DNA of 14,730 bases from Candidatus Bathyarchaeota archaeon (GCA_016649625.1 JAENXI010000008.1:1-14730), one strand, 5' to 3'; shown: positions 6,032 to 13,621, counted from the stretch's first letter. Notes: generated from the sequence alone by a model not told the origin. Made by a program: numbers and translations.

Positions 6032-7909
6032 ATGTTACAAAAAAATAAAAAAGCAGTACTAATTAGTTTACTACTACTATTAAGTGCCTTTGTATTACCC
6101 GCTACATTTATGGTACGAGGTCAAGAAGAAACATTATTTAGTTTTACGCTAACAACACCATCAACAAATCCCTCTAGGCAGGAATGGTCTGAAGTAATTC
6201 AAGCCAGTTTAAAGTCAGTTGGAATCGATGCACAGCGAGTTATTCAAGACTGGGACACAATCTATGATAGATCACTAGATCCTCCACCGGAGATAGTAGG
6301 CAAAACCTTTGATGATGGGGGTTTCGATGCCCTTTTTGTTGGCTATGCTCTGGGTGTAGATGCAGATCCCTTCCCAATTTTCCATAGTAGTCAAACTCCC
6401 CCTGGACAAAACTACTACAGTTGGGTAAATGAAGAAAATGACAGACTATGCACGCTTATCAAAGAAACAGTAGATGAAACTGAAAGAAATGGATATATCA
6501 AGGAATGGCAAACTCTAGTGCATGATGAATCACCAACATTAGCTCTTATGTACACAGAAGAGGTAGTTGCTTTTGATCCAACAGCCCTGCAAGGAGCTCC
6601 ATTTGAGGCCAATCACTATCCTATTTGGCCTGCAGTTGAACTAATGGATTTAGCTCCAGGCACAGAGCAAACAACAATCGTGATGGCTCAGACCGGACCA
6701 GCTCCGTCAGAGGGTTTGAATCCTTGGGTTTCAACCTCATATTATGATCTAACCGTTTTTGGAGCAGTGTTCGGAAAGCTAATGCGAATTAAGAATCTTG
6801 AAACCTTAGAAATGGAACCTGAATTAGCAACAAGTTGGTCTGTTGCAGATGACGACAAAACATGGACAATAAATCTACGGCAAGGCGTTAAGTGGCATGA
6901 TGGAACAGAATTTACAGCTGAAGACGTTAAATTCACTTATACCGCTTCAATGGACGAAGATTTAGCTTCACAGACTGGAGCTTTCGTAGAAGCAATAATA
7001 GGTTCACCGGATAACATTGAGATAGTAAATGATTATCAATTGATATTCCATTTACCCGAACCTTATGCCTACTTTATTTCAGGTCTATTAGGTGCTTCTA
7101 CCACTGGATGGATGATTCCAAAACATGTTCTTGAGAGTGTACCCTATGCTGAATGGAGAACTCACACATTCAACACTGGTGAAGGTAGTTATGATGTGAA
7201 TGGTTATACTGCCTTTGGTCCTATTGGTTGTGGGCCTTACTGGTATATGGCATACGATCCTATTACTTTCACGAACTATATGGGCAAGAATGCTGATTAC
7301 TGGGAAAAGGACATTTTAGAGGCTGCTGGCTTGTTTGAAATAGAAGAATATCGTGTAACTTTCATTGAAGGTTCCGATGCTGCCATTACATCTCTTAAAC
7401 TAGGGGATGTAGATATTTTGGATTCGCAATACCTTCTTGAAACCAAAGTTGATAGTCTTGAAGACCCTTGGGGTGATTATGTACGCTATGAGGCATTTGG
7501 AGTACAAGAGTTAGGAATTAATATGGAACATCCGATACTCGGTACGGGTGTTGATACACCTTTAGGTCAACAAGATCCATCAAAAGCCGCTGAAGCTGCA
7601 AAATACGTTCGACAGGCAATTAGCCACCTAATACCTAGAGAAATCATCATTGATACTATACTTGACGGATTTGGAACACCAGCAGTTACAAATACAATTT
7701 GCACCTTGACCGCAGGATACGATCCATCAATTGAATCTCATACATACGATGTTGAATTAGCAAAGTCCTTGCTAGCCGCAGCCGGTTATGACACTGGAGT
7801 TGCACCTCCTGCTGATGATTTTCTATCAGAATATGGCCTTTACTTGGCTGTAGCTGTAGTAGTTGTAGTGGTTGCTGTAGGTGCTGTATACTTTATACGA
7901 AAAAAATGA
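6032..7909 (+). CDS. membrane-anchored peptide-type substrate-binding protein (SBP_bac_5) with circularly permuted layout
   Basis: This is the solute receptor for the divergent dppBCDF transporter (625 aa). Residues 1-30 are a signal peptide (KNKK, then a Leu-rich core). Residues 600-622 are a C-terminal membrane helix ending FIRKK, which would hold the protein outside the cell. The middle is unusual. Residues 34-206 look like the C-terminal part of an SBP_bac_5 protein: SFTLTTPSTNPSRQEWSEVI, then VGIDAQ, FDALFVGYALGVDADPFPIF and EEVVAFDP. Residues 213-588 then look like the N-terminal part: IVMAQTGPAPSEGLNPWVST, LATSWSVADDDKTWTINLRQ, GVKWHDGTEFTAEDVKFTY, ending YDVELAKSLLAAAGYDTG. In ordinary family members that last motif is followed directly by the C-terminal part. 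The order is therefore swapped, consistent with circular permutation. The substrate (peptides, sugars or nickel) cannot be read from the sequence. ATG 6032 has AGGAAG upstream. Confidence 0.9.
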   Translation: MLQKNKKAVLISLLLLLSAFVLPATFMVRGQEETLFSFTLTTPSTNPSRQEWSEVIQASLKSVGIDAQRVIQDWDTIYDRSLDPPPEIVGKTFDDGGFDALFVGYALGVDADPFPIFHSSQTPPGQNYYSWVNEENDRLCTLIKETVDETERNGYIKEWQTLVHDESPTLALMYTEEVVAFDPTALQGAPFEANHYPIWPAVELMDLAPGTEQTTIVMAQTGPAPSEGLNPWVSTSYYDLTVFGAVFGKLMRIKNLETLEMEPELATSWSVADDDKTWTINLRQGVKWHDGTEFTAEDVKFTYTASMDEDLASQTGAFVEAIIGSPDNIEIVNDYQLIFHLPEPYAYFISGLLGASTTGWMIPKHVLESVPYAEWRTHTFNTGEGSYDVNGYTAFGPIGCGPYWYMAYDPITFTNYMGKNADYWEKDILEAAGLFEIEEYRVTFIEGSDAAITSLKLGDVDILDSQYLLETKVDSLEDPWGDYVRYEAFGVQELGINMEHPILGTGVDTPLGQQDPSKAAEAAKYVRQAISHLIPREIIIDTILDGFGTPAVTNTICTLTAGYDPSIESHTYDVELAKSLLAAAGYDTGVAPPADDFLSEYGLYLAVAVVVVVVAVGAVYFIRKK

Positions 7910-7920
7910 ATTTAAAATAA

Positions 7921-7950
7921 ATTCTCCCCTTTTCTTTTTTTTATTTTTTT
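7921..7950 (+). terminator. T-rich terminator after the binding-protein gene
   Basis: CTCCCC followed by long T-runs (TTTTC, then T9 and T7) lies just after the binding-protein stop, before the convergent small membrane gene. It suits archaeal U-tract termination on the + strand. Confidence 0.4.
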
Positions 7951-8290
7951 AGATAGCAGATACTATTAATGCTTCAATAATCAAAAAACATCCTGTTATG
8001 ATCCATTTTTTAGATTGTTGTTCTGCTTTTTTTTGGCGATTAGAATTCCATGGTTTTGAATTAAAGAGTTTCTCAAAAGCCCTGTTAAACATGGGAGAAT
8101 AAAGAACTGTGCTCCCACCTGCAACTAGACCCAGGCCACCTTCTATTAAAGTGATAAAAGAAAGCCAATAGAGGATTTGAATAATGTCTTGGGTGAAAAC
8201 AAAAATTACAACCAGGTTTATCAGGATAACAGTTAATGAATAAATAATACCCATGATAGTAATATTCAGAATCTCTCTTGTTTTTTCCAT
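7949..8290 (-). CDS. small hypothetical membrane protein (three predicted helices)
   Basis: The product is a 113-aa protein that I do not recognise. It has hydrophobic helices at about residues 10-32 (ITIMGIIYSLTVILINLVVI) and 38-62 (ILYWLSFITLIEGGLGLVAG), a positively charged loop (FEKLFNSKPWNSNRQKKAEQQSKK, about 70-95) and a last helix to the C-terminus (WIITGCFLIIEALIVSAI). ATG 8290 is chosen because a perfect GGAGGT (8297-8302) lies 6 nt upstream; the open frame extends to 8326, but those extra residues would span the ribosome-binding site. It lies 95 nt downstream of the MFS gene on the same strand, so co-transcription is possible, although a T6 run in the gap may end the upstream message. 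Function is unknown. Confidence 0.7.
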   Translation of the reverse strand: MEKTREILNITIMGIIYSLTVILINLVVIFVFTQDIIQILYWLSFITLIEGGLGLVAGGSTVLYSPMFNRAFEKLFNSKPWNSNRQKKAEQQSKKWIITGCFLIIEALIVSAI

Positions 8291-8296
8291 TAGAAG

Positions 8297-8302
8297 ACCT
8301 CC
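8297..8302 (-). promoter_or_regulatory. Shine-Dalgarno GGAGGT for the small membrane protein
   Basis: A complete GGAGGT, 6 nt before ATG 8290, fixes the start of the 113-aa gene and provides a local reference for normal spacing (8 nt from the end of GGAG to the start codon). Confidence 0.7.
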
Positions 8303-8385
8303 AAACTTTTCTTGTATTTGCTTCAAAAAAAGGGGCTTATGTTTGAAAAAGCTTCTTGTTTTTTTGAGGATTTGGAAAAAGTATG

Positions 8386-9648
8386 TTATTCACAGGAGAT
8401 TTCTTCTGGCATTTTTGTTTTGTTAAAGAATAGCCAAAATAGGATTATAGATCCTGAATAAAATATGCTTGAAATGAAAAAAGGTTCTCCTAAAAATCCT
8501 GCACCCATAAGTGAAGCGCCTACGGTGGTGCTTAATGCATTTGGTAGTCTCCATAAGGCCACATTTATGCCAGAGGCTGCTCCTCGTTCATCTTCTGTTA
8601 CTAATCCCATTATCATTGATTGTGCTAATGGAGTTGCCATGTTCATTAGAAAAGCTCGAGTTGTGTATACTGCACTAGCTAAGATATAATTTGGTTGAAG
8701 TGGAGTTGTTATTAGAAAAATAATTGATGCTGCTTGAGTTAATACGATTGCTCTGACTGTTCCTAGTTTTTTGGCAAGATATGGTGAAGGTAGTATTGAG
8801 AGGGCAATAATTATGCTTGAAATTCCAAGTATTGGTCCACTTACAGCATCAGAGACTCCATACTGGAGTTTGAGCCAATAGGTCATTAATGGTACCACCA
8901 TTCCTGCTCCAAAAGCTATTATTGCTGAAGTAGTGACATATTTTGCTATTACGTTTTTTGATTTCACAGGAAGTAGGTTTCGTAGTTTTGTTTTTTTGTG
9001 TTTTAGAATTTTTGATTCTTTAATCTTTAGCATTAAGAGAGTTGAAAAAAGACCTAGAAATCCTAAAATAATGTAGAGGATGAGGTGGCTGGTTTGATTG
9101 TTAAATCCAAAACTTTCGAAAATACTTACTCCTGAAAGTGTAAAACTACCTACTCCAAATGCTAGGCTTTGAGCAAAACCATAAAGTGCAAATGCGCCAT
9201 TTCTTTGAATGTTTTCGCATTTTTCTGCAAGCAAAGAACTCGCTGAAGCGAGAGATGCTGCTTCTGAAATACCCTCCAAAAGAACTGCAATGATTAAAAT
9301 TATGGGATTTGTACTTAAGGCGAAAACTATAATGGCTAGACTGGCTACAATGTTTCCGATAATTAGCGTTTTTCTTTTGCCATATTTATCTGCGGCAATT
9401 CCAAGGGGAATACTTCCCACAAATGCGGAAACACCCATAGTTGTTATTATTATTCCCATAAACTCAGAAGATAATCCTTGGACCACAGTTAGGAAATATG
9501 AGATATCTGTGAAGAACATGCCAAAAGCTACTGAGGGTAATATCAATGAGATGATTAGATATTTTGTTTCTTTAGAGAGCCCTCTATAATGGCTAAATAA
9601 TGTTGACTTTTGTGAATCTGTTTGTCTTTTGTTGCTATTATTTTTCAA
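8386..9648 (-). CDS. major facilitator superfamily (MFS) permease
   Basis: This is a 420-aa secondary transporter with about 12 membrane helices in two halves. Motif A of the MFS appears between helices 2 and 3 as GIAADKYGKRKTL (residues about 78-90). A polar central loop (about 213-227, LKIKESKILKHKKTKL) separates the halves, and the second half repeats the pattern with SPYLAKKLGTVRA. Such proteins export drugs or metabolites, or import small solutes, by proton coupling; nothing in the sequence gives the substrate. The frame opens at TTG 9648 with no visible Shine-Dalgarno. A TTTAAG element about 35 nt upstream would place transcription within about 10 nt of the TTG, so a nearly leaderless message is plausible. 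Its N-terminal about 30 residues are polar and of uncertain start. Confidence 0.85.
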   Translation of the reverse strand: MKNNSNKRQTDSQKSTLFSHYRGLSKETKYLIISLILPSVAFGMFFTDISYFLTVVQGLSSEFMGIIITTMGVSAFVGSIPLGIAADKYGKRKTLIIGNIVASLAIIVFALSTNPIILIIAVLLEGISEAASLASASSLLAEKCENIQRNGAFALYGFAQSLAFGVGSFTLSGVSIFESFGFNNQTSHLILYIILGFLGLFSTLLMLKIKESKILKHKKTKLRNLLPVKSKNVIAKYVTTSAIIAFGAGMVVPLMTYWLKLQYGVSDAVSGPILGISSIIIALSILPSPYLAKKLGTVRAIVLTQAASIIFLITTPLQPNYILASAVYTTRAFLMNMATPLAQSMIMGLVTEDERGAASGINVALWRLPNALSTTVGASLMGAGFLGEPFFISSIFYSGSIILFWLFFNKTKMPEEISCE

Positions 9649-9850
9649 GGTTTAAACAGCTTGGATTGTTATATTGGACCTTAAATGGTTTTTGTCTTTT
9701 TTTATTCAGTTGAAATGTGTTTAATTCTTTATTAAAAATGAAGCTAAGTTGCACATTGAGAAACATACAAAGTAGCCAAGTTAAGTAATTCTTGTTAGTT
9801 TAGAAAAGTTAATGTCTTTCTTTTTTAGAAAGTATTATGAGATTGCCTAA

Positions 9851-10717
9851 ATGGTAAAGTCTGGTTTAGCTGAATTGTTTTTCTCATCTAAGTCAGGCAA
9901 AGTAAATTTTATTTTTCCAATTTTTTTTGCTATTGTTATTTCATTGTTTTTAGTTCAGGTAATTTTGCTTGTAAGTCCTTATGAAGATGCAACTGTTGTT
10001 TCGTTGCAAAGGTCTTTTTCGAGTTTGACTGTTGTTAATCTTTTGGTAGTTTCTGTTTTAGCTGGAGTTGTTTTGTTTGGTTTGTTTAGATTTAAAAAGA
10101 TTAGAATTCAAACGGCTTCAAAACTGTTGGTAGCTATGTTTATTGAGGGAGGGATGCTTGCAATTTTGCTTTTTGGGAAGCTTTTGTTTATTTCTTTGGG
10201 GTTGGAATCTCCTATTTTTCTTGTTTTTGTTGCAATTGTGGCTTATATTGGATCTTATTTTGTTTTTCTTTCTTTTGTTAACTCTCTTTCTCGAAAAGCT
10301 AAAAATAGGCTTTTTATTGTTTCAAGTGGTTCTTTGGGTTCTTTTCTTGGTTTGTTGCTTCCTTTGTCTGTAGTCATAGTTGTTTCTGTTATTTTGGCAG
10401 TTGTAGATGCTTTTTTAATTCAAACTAAAGTTTTTAGAGGATTTCTTGGTGAGGCTAAATATGAGCAAATGATTGTAGAGCTGGCTTTTTCAACTTCTGA
10501 GTGGGGAATTGGAATTGGGGATCTGATTGGTTACTCGATTATTGTTTCAAGTGCGTCTGCAAATTTTGGTTTAGTTGTAGGTGGCTTTTCTTTGTTGCTT
10601 ATTCTTGTTGGTGCTTTGGTTACAATGAAGTTAACTTCTAAGCAAAGACAAGTTCCAGGACTTCCTATTGCTACTGCTCTTGGTTTGTTGCCTTCTATTT
10701 TTCTTCTTGTTTTTTAG
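9851..10717 (+). CDS. presenilin/signal peptide peptidase-like intramembrane aspartyl protease (GxGD type)
   Basis: The product is a 288-aa protein of about nine membrane helices that matches archaeal presenilin homologues (peptidase family A22). The second catalytic aspartate lies in GIGD (residues 221-224) within GIGDLIGYSIIVSSASA, close to the presenilin GLGDFIFYSVLVGKASA. The first catalytic aspartate is D186 (ILAVVDAFLIQTK), where VD stands in place of the usual YD. The third motif is VPGLPIATALGL (268-279): PGL instead of PAL but with the same following residues (LPI). The two aspartates are 38 residues apart with a short loop, as in microbial forms without autoproteolysis. It should cleave membrane-spanning substrates such as leftover signal peptides. 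Substrates are unknown. ATG 9851 has no strong Shine-Dalgarno. The 3' end overlaps the convergent DMT permease by 23 bp. Confidence 0.85.
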   Translation: MVKSGLAELFFSSKSGKVNFIFPIFFAIVISLFLVQVILLVSPYEDATVVSLQRSFSSLTVVNLLVVSVLAGVVLFGLFRFKKIRIQTASKLLVAMFIEGGMLAILLFGKLLFISLGLESPIFLVFVAIVAYIGSYFVFLSFVNSLSRKAKNRLFIVSSGSLGSFLGLLLPLSVVIVVSVILAVVDAFLIQTKVFRGFLGEAKYEQMIVELAFSTSEWGIGIGDLIGYSIIVSSASANFGLVVGGFSLLLILVGALVTMKLTSKQRQVPGLPIATALGLLPSIFLLVF

Positions 10718-11612
10718 AATCTTGTTTGTTAGGTTGTTTTGAAACTATAACTAGTGCAGCTAATATGAAGAGAGCTCCAATTCCAGTGATTAGAGTTATA
10801 AGTTCATTGAGGAAAATTACTGATATTGTAGTTGCGACTAGTATTTCTGTTAGGAGCAAAATTGTTGATGTTGAAGCTGAGATGTGTTTTAGGCCTTCTA
10901 ACCATAAATAGTAGGGGATCACCCAACAGAAAACCGCTGTGTAGAAAATTGCTATCCACCCTTCAATAGGTATTAAAAAGATGTTGTTAGGTGAAATTAG
11001 AACAAATGGTATTGTTGGAATCAAAGTTATTGGCAAGATCCAGATTATAGATTGGATCAGGCCATTATCGTTGTTTACCAGAATTTTGTTATAAACAATA
11101 AAAAATGCCCAAACAATTCCAGCTAAAATCAAAATCAAATCTCCCAATATTTGTCCTCCACTTAGCATCTCTATGTTTAGATTAGTAGTTACTAGAAACA
11201 GTCCGATTACACCTGAGATAATTCCTAAAGTTTTGTTTTTGCCAAAATGTTCTCCAATAACTATTGTACTAATTAAGGCAACCCAGATTGCGCTTAGATT
11301 CACAAATAGTGATGCTTTAGCTGCAGAGGTGTAATTCATTCCAATGTATTGGAGTAAATATGCGACCCCATTAGTTAGGCCTAGAAAAATAAGAATTTTT
11401 TTATTACTGAATTTGAACTCAAACTTTCTCGCAGCTAGAACAGCGATAAACATTACTATTGAAGCGACTAAGAATCTTAGAAACACAAAATTTATTGCAT
11501 CAACATATTCCAAACCAATTTTTATGGCTGGAAATGATGTTCCCCATAAAACACCCGCTAGAATTGTTAGTAAAATCGCTTTTTGCTTTTTAGATATTAC
11601 TGTTTTTTGCAA
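10695..11612 (-). CDS. EamA/DMT-superfamily permease
   Basis: This is a 305-aa membrane protein with ten predicted helices formed by two EamA repeats. The first repeat starts AILLTILAGVLWGTSFPAIK (residues 12-31) and the second starts near ILILAGIVWAFFIVYNKILV (about 160-180). WGTSFPAIKIGL is the typical beginning of the first repeat, and the basic tail (SKQPNKQDSKKQEEK) is cytoplasmic. DMT permeases usually export amino acids, nucleobases or other metabolites; the substrate here cannot be told. The start is TTG 11612, preceded by AAAGGA 6-7 nt upstream; no ATG occurs in frame before the first helix. It is divergent from the PLP-enzyme gene, and a metabolic link between the two (for example amino-acid export) is only a guess. 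Confidence 0.85.
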   Translation of the reverse strand: MQKTVISKKQKAILLTILAGVLWGTSFPAIKIGLEYVDAINFVFLRFLVASIVMFIAVLAARKFEFKFSNKKILIFLGLTNGVAYLLQYIGMNYTSAAKASLFVNLSAIWVALISTIVIGEHFGKNKTLGIISGVIGLFLVTTNLNIEMLSGGQILGDLILILAGIVWAFFIVYNKILVNNDNGLIQSIIWILPITLIPTIPFVLISPNNIFLIPIEGWIAIFYTAVFCWVIPYYLWLEGLKHISASTSTILLLTEILVATTISVIFLNELITLITGIGALFILAALVIVSKQPNKQDSKKQEEK

Positions 11613-11727
11613 TCAGCATTCCTTTATTGTTTTCTGGGTGGAGCTTCCATAAATGTTTTTATTTTTTTTAATGTTTTTGGTTTACTGAACCGATTAGTAT
11701 TTTGATTGTTGGTATTTGATGCGAAAG

Positions 11728-11735
11728 TTTATATT
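11728..11735 (+). promoter_or_regulatory. possible BRE/TATA promoter for the PLP-enzyme gene
   Basis: GCGAAAG followed by TTTATATT resembles an archaeal BRE plus TATA box, about 58 nt upstream of the first possible start codon. This would give a leader of about 30 nt containing GAGGG (11774-11778). Confidence 0.4.
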
Positions 11736-11792
11736 TGATTTTGTTACTTTTACATTTGATATAACATTGTTATGAGGGTTTTGTGATGGCTG

Positions 11793-12797
11793 GTGGACGT
11801 TTTTGTTCAAGCAAATAAATTATCGCTAATTCATACTACTTCTGTTTCAACTGAATTAATTCTTGAAAAATTGTTTTTTCTAAAAAAAATGGTCGGTAAC
11901 ACACCATTAACACTAATAGACAATGTGAATGGTAATCCAATTAGTGCAAAGCTTGAATACTACAATCCCTTGAGTCACTCTGTTAAAGATCGACCTGCGA
12001 TTTACATGTTTGAAGGAGCAATAAAAAAAGGTATACCCAACCTAGAAGAAACGATTTTTATAGAAGCTTCTTCTGGAAATTTTGGAATCGCATATGGTCT
12101 TGTAGGTCGATTCTTAGGATTAAAAACAATGATTGTTATACCGAGCGTTGTAGGGGAAGAGACTTTTAATCGAGTACAAAAATCTGGTGCAATCGTTGAA
12201 AAAACTCCTGACGGTTATTGTCCAAGAAGAAACGAGAGGGACGGGGCTATTGTAAAAGTAAAGGATCTGTGGTTAAAAGACCCTAAAAAAGAATTTCTAA
12301 ATCAATACAACAATGCAGATAACATAAGAGCTCACTTTGAAGGCACTGGACCTGAAATTTGGAAACAGACCAATGGAAAAGTCAAAATGGTAGTTATGGG
12401 TGCTGGTACTGGAGGTTCAATTGTAGGTATTGCACGGTATTTGAAAAAAATGAATCCCAAAATAAAATGTGTAGCTGTTCAACCTCAAATGAATCATCAT
12501 ATTCAGGGGTTGAGGAACTATCAAGAATCATTAGAACCTGAGATAATCCAAAAAAATCGTGATTTGATTGATGATTGGGTTGAAGTTAGTGATAAGGAAG
12601 CTTTTTTGGCAACAGAGTATCTGTGGCGAAGGGGGTTTTATGTTGGTTCTTCATCGGGTCTTAACTATTTTGCGGCAAAAAAGATTGCTCGAAAACATAA
12701 AAACTTGAATTTAGTTACCCTCTTTCCAGATACTGGACTTAACTCTTTCAAGTTATTGCAACGAAATATTTTAAAAAGATTGAGCCTGAGAAAATAA
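11793..12797 (+). CDS. cysteine synthase-family PLP-dependent enzyme (fold type II)
   Basis: This is a 334-aa cytosolic enzyme of the O-acetylserine/O-phosphoserine sulfhydrylase, cystathionine beta-synthase and SbnA family, which adds a nucleophile to an aminoacrylate bound to PLP. The start of the fold is MVGNTPL (residues 33-39). The PLP lysine is K65 in YYNPLSHSVKDRPA. The substrate loop is EASSGNFG (91-98), where TSGNTG is usual. The phosphate-binding loop is GAGTGGS (203-209), and the C-terminal motifs are GSSSG (285-289) and FPDTGLNSF (311-319). VQPQMNHHIQGLRNYQES resembles the CysM-type region. It is complete at the 3' end and about 30 residues longer at the N-terminus than most relatives. 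The start is unclear: GTG 11793 is the first codon in frame, but the Shine-Dalgarno GAGGG fits ATG 11786 in another frame (see findings). The exact reaction is unresolved; cysteine synthesis is the best guess. Confidence 0.85.
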   Translation: MDVFVQANKLSLIHTTSVSTELILEKLFFLKKMVGNTPLTLIDNVNGNPISAKLEYYNPLSHSVKDRPAIYMFEGAIKKGIPNLEETIFIEASSGNFGIAYGLVGRFLGLKTMIVIPSVVGEETFNRVQKSGAIVEKTPDGYCPRRNERDGAIVKVKDLWLKDPKKEFLNQYNNADNIRAHFEGTGPEIWKQTNGKVKMVVMGAGTGGSIVGIARYLKKMNPKIKCVAVQPQMNHHIQGLRNYQESLEPEIIQKNRDLIDDWVEVSDKEAFLATEYLWRRGFYVGSSSGLNYFAAKKIARKHKNLNLVTLFPDTGLNSFKLLQRNILKRLSLRK

Positions 12798-12825
12798 TTT
12801 TCTTGCCTGGATCATTCCTTAAAAT

Positions 12826-12846
12826 CTAGTTTTTTGTTTTTTTTAG
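12826..12846 (+). terminator. T-rich terminator after the PLP-enzyme gene
   Basis: T6-G-T8 about 32 nt after the stop codon is a strong U-tract for archaeal termination. There is no clear hairpin. Confidence 0.4.
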
Positions 12847-13067
12847 GACAGGGGATGTTAGATTGTTGTTGGTGATTAGAGTTTTGTTTGGAGTGGCTTT
12901 GTTGATGTTATTGTGGGAAATCCACCATGTCATGTTGTTGATCTTTTTTGGGGATCTGGTGTCTTTTTTTTAGTTTTACTACTAATTTACTTTAACTTCA
13001 AGTCAAAATCTTTGGAAAAATCATTGTACATTTTTGGCACCCAAACATAAAATCTATGGACTTTTTT

Positions 13068-13109
13068 GTCCGACCAGGTGTCCAACGTCAGACGTAAGAC
13101 GTCCGACCA
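13068..13109. repeat. GC-rich patch with 9-bp direct repeats flanking three 7-bp ACGT units
   Basis: GTCCGACCA occurs at 13068-13076 and again at 13101-13109, 33 bp apart. Between and into the second copy run three tandem 7-mers of the form ACGTNNG (ACGTCAG, ACGTAAG, ACGTCCG; 13085-13105). The patch is much richer in GC than the surrounding AT-rich intergenic DNA. Function is unknown; see findings. Confidence 0.55.
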
Positions 13110-13330
13110 TGAAAAACTCTTAAAAAACAATATTGTGGTAGTCATATTTAGGTAATTTATTTAAGAAGTTTTGAGGTCCTAGGACAAATACTTTGCCTAT
13201 TTAGTTTGGGGAAATAGAGTTGGGAATTTTTGTTTATTGTTTGTTGTTTAGTAGTTGATAACTATGTTTATTTTTTAGTTGTATTTGGGGTTTTGAGAGT
13301 TTTTTTAGGGATAGGGTTGTTTAGGTTTTG

Positions 13331-13621
13331 ATGTTCATAATCGTTTTAAATACTGTTATTTTTGTTTTTTTGGGTTTGGAAAGTTTATTAATTGGCTTAG
13401 TTTCGAATAGAAATATGAAGGAATCAAGAAAGAGGTCAGTTGTTAAGTCAATTATTTGGCGTATTATATGTATTGCAGTTAGCATTTTTACTTCGTATTT
13501 TTTGACAGGTAGATGGGATCTTGCTATTGCCATTGGATCTGTTTACAATGTTATTACAATGATATTATACTATTTTCATGAGAGGTTATGGAATAAAACT
13601 AAGTGGGGTTGTATTGAATAG
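13331..13621 (+). CDS. DUF2061 family membrane protein
   Basis: The product is a 96-aa membrane protein. Residues about 30-95 match the DUF2061 pattern: ESRKRSVVKSIIWRIICIAV at the start (basic RKRS...K, then SIIWR), TGRWDLAIAIGSVYNVITMI in the middle, and the diagnostic ending YYFHERLWNKTKWG. The family is of unknown function and usually consists of two membrane helices. Here an additional hydrophobic helix precedes it (FIIVLNTVIFVFLGLESLLI), so three helices are predicted. ATG 13331 has TTAGG at a short spacing, and a TTG directly before it (13328) is an alternative. A later ATG (13415, MKESRKRS) would give just the core domain but lacks any ribosome-binding site. No neighbour suggests a role. 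Confidence 0.8.
   Translation: MFIIVLNTVIFVFLGLESLLIGLVSNRNMKESRKRSVVKSIIWRIICIAVSIFTSYFLTGRWDLAIAIGSVYNVITMILYYFHERLWNKTKWGCIE

Larger units (their letters stand above)
12798..13327. other. 530-bp intergenic region without a convincing gene
   Basis: Between the PLP-enzyme gene and the DUF2061 gene I see no recognisable gene. It holds the T-run terminator, a hydrophobic open frame of only 36 codons (TTG 12863 to TAG 12973, preceded by AGGGG; too short to call), an unusually GC-rich repeat patch (13068-13109) and a 10-bp palindrome GTCCTAGGAC (13176-13185). The rest is T-rich sequence with strong strand bias. A small RNA or a decayed gene remains possible, but nothing positive supports one. 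Confidence 0.5.

Noticed and set aside
9209..9589. 126-codon open frame on the + strand inside the MFS gene
   Set aside because: It is antisense to a well-supported transporter gene and has no recognisable protein features or ribosome-binding site.
12863..12973. 36-codon hydrophobic frame in the large intergenic region
   Set aside because: It has an AGGGG upstream and could encode a tiny membrane peptide, but T-rich DNA gives such frames by chance and there is no further support.
13060..13115. CRISPR or tRNA remnant in the GC-rich patch
   Set aside because: The direct repeat is only 9 bp with two copies, there are no spacers or cas genes, and no cloverleaf can be drawn.
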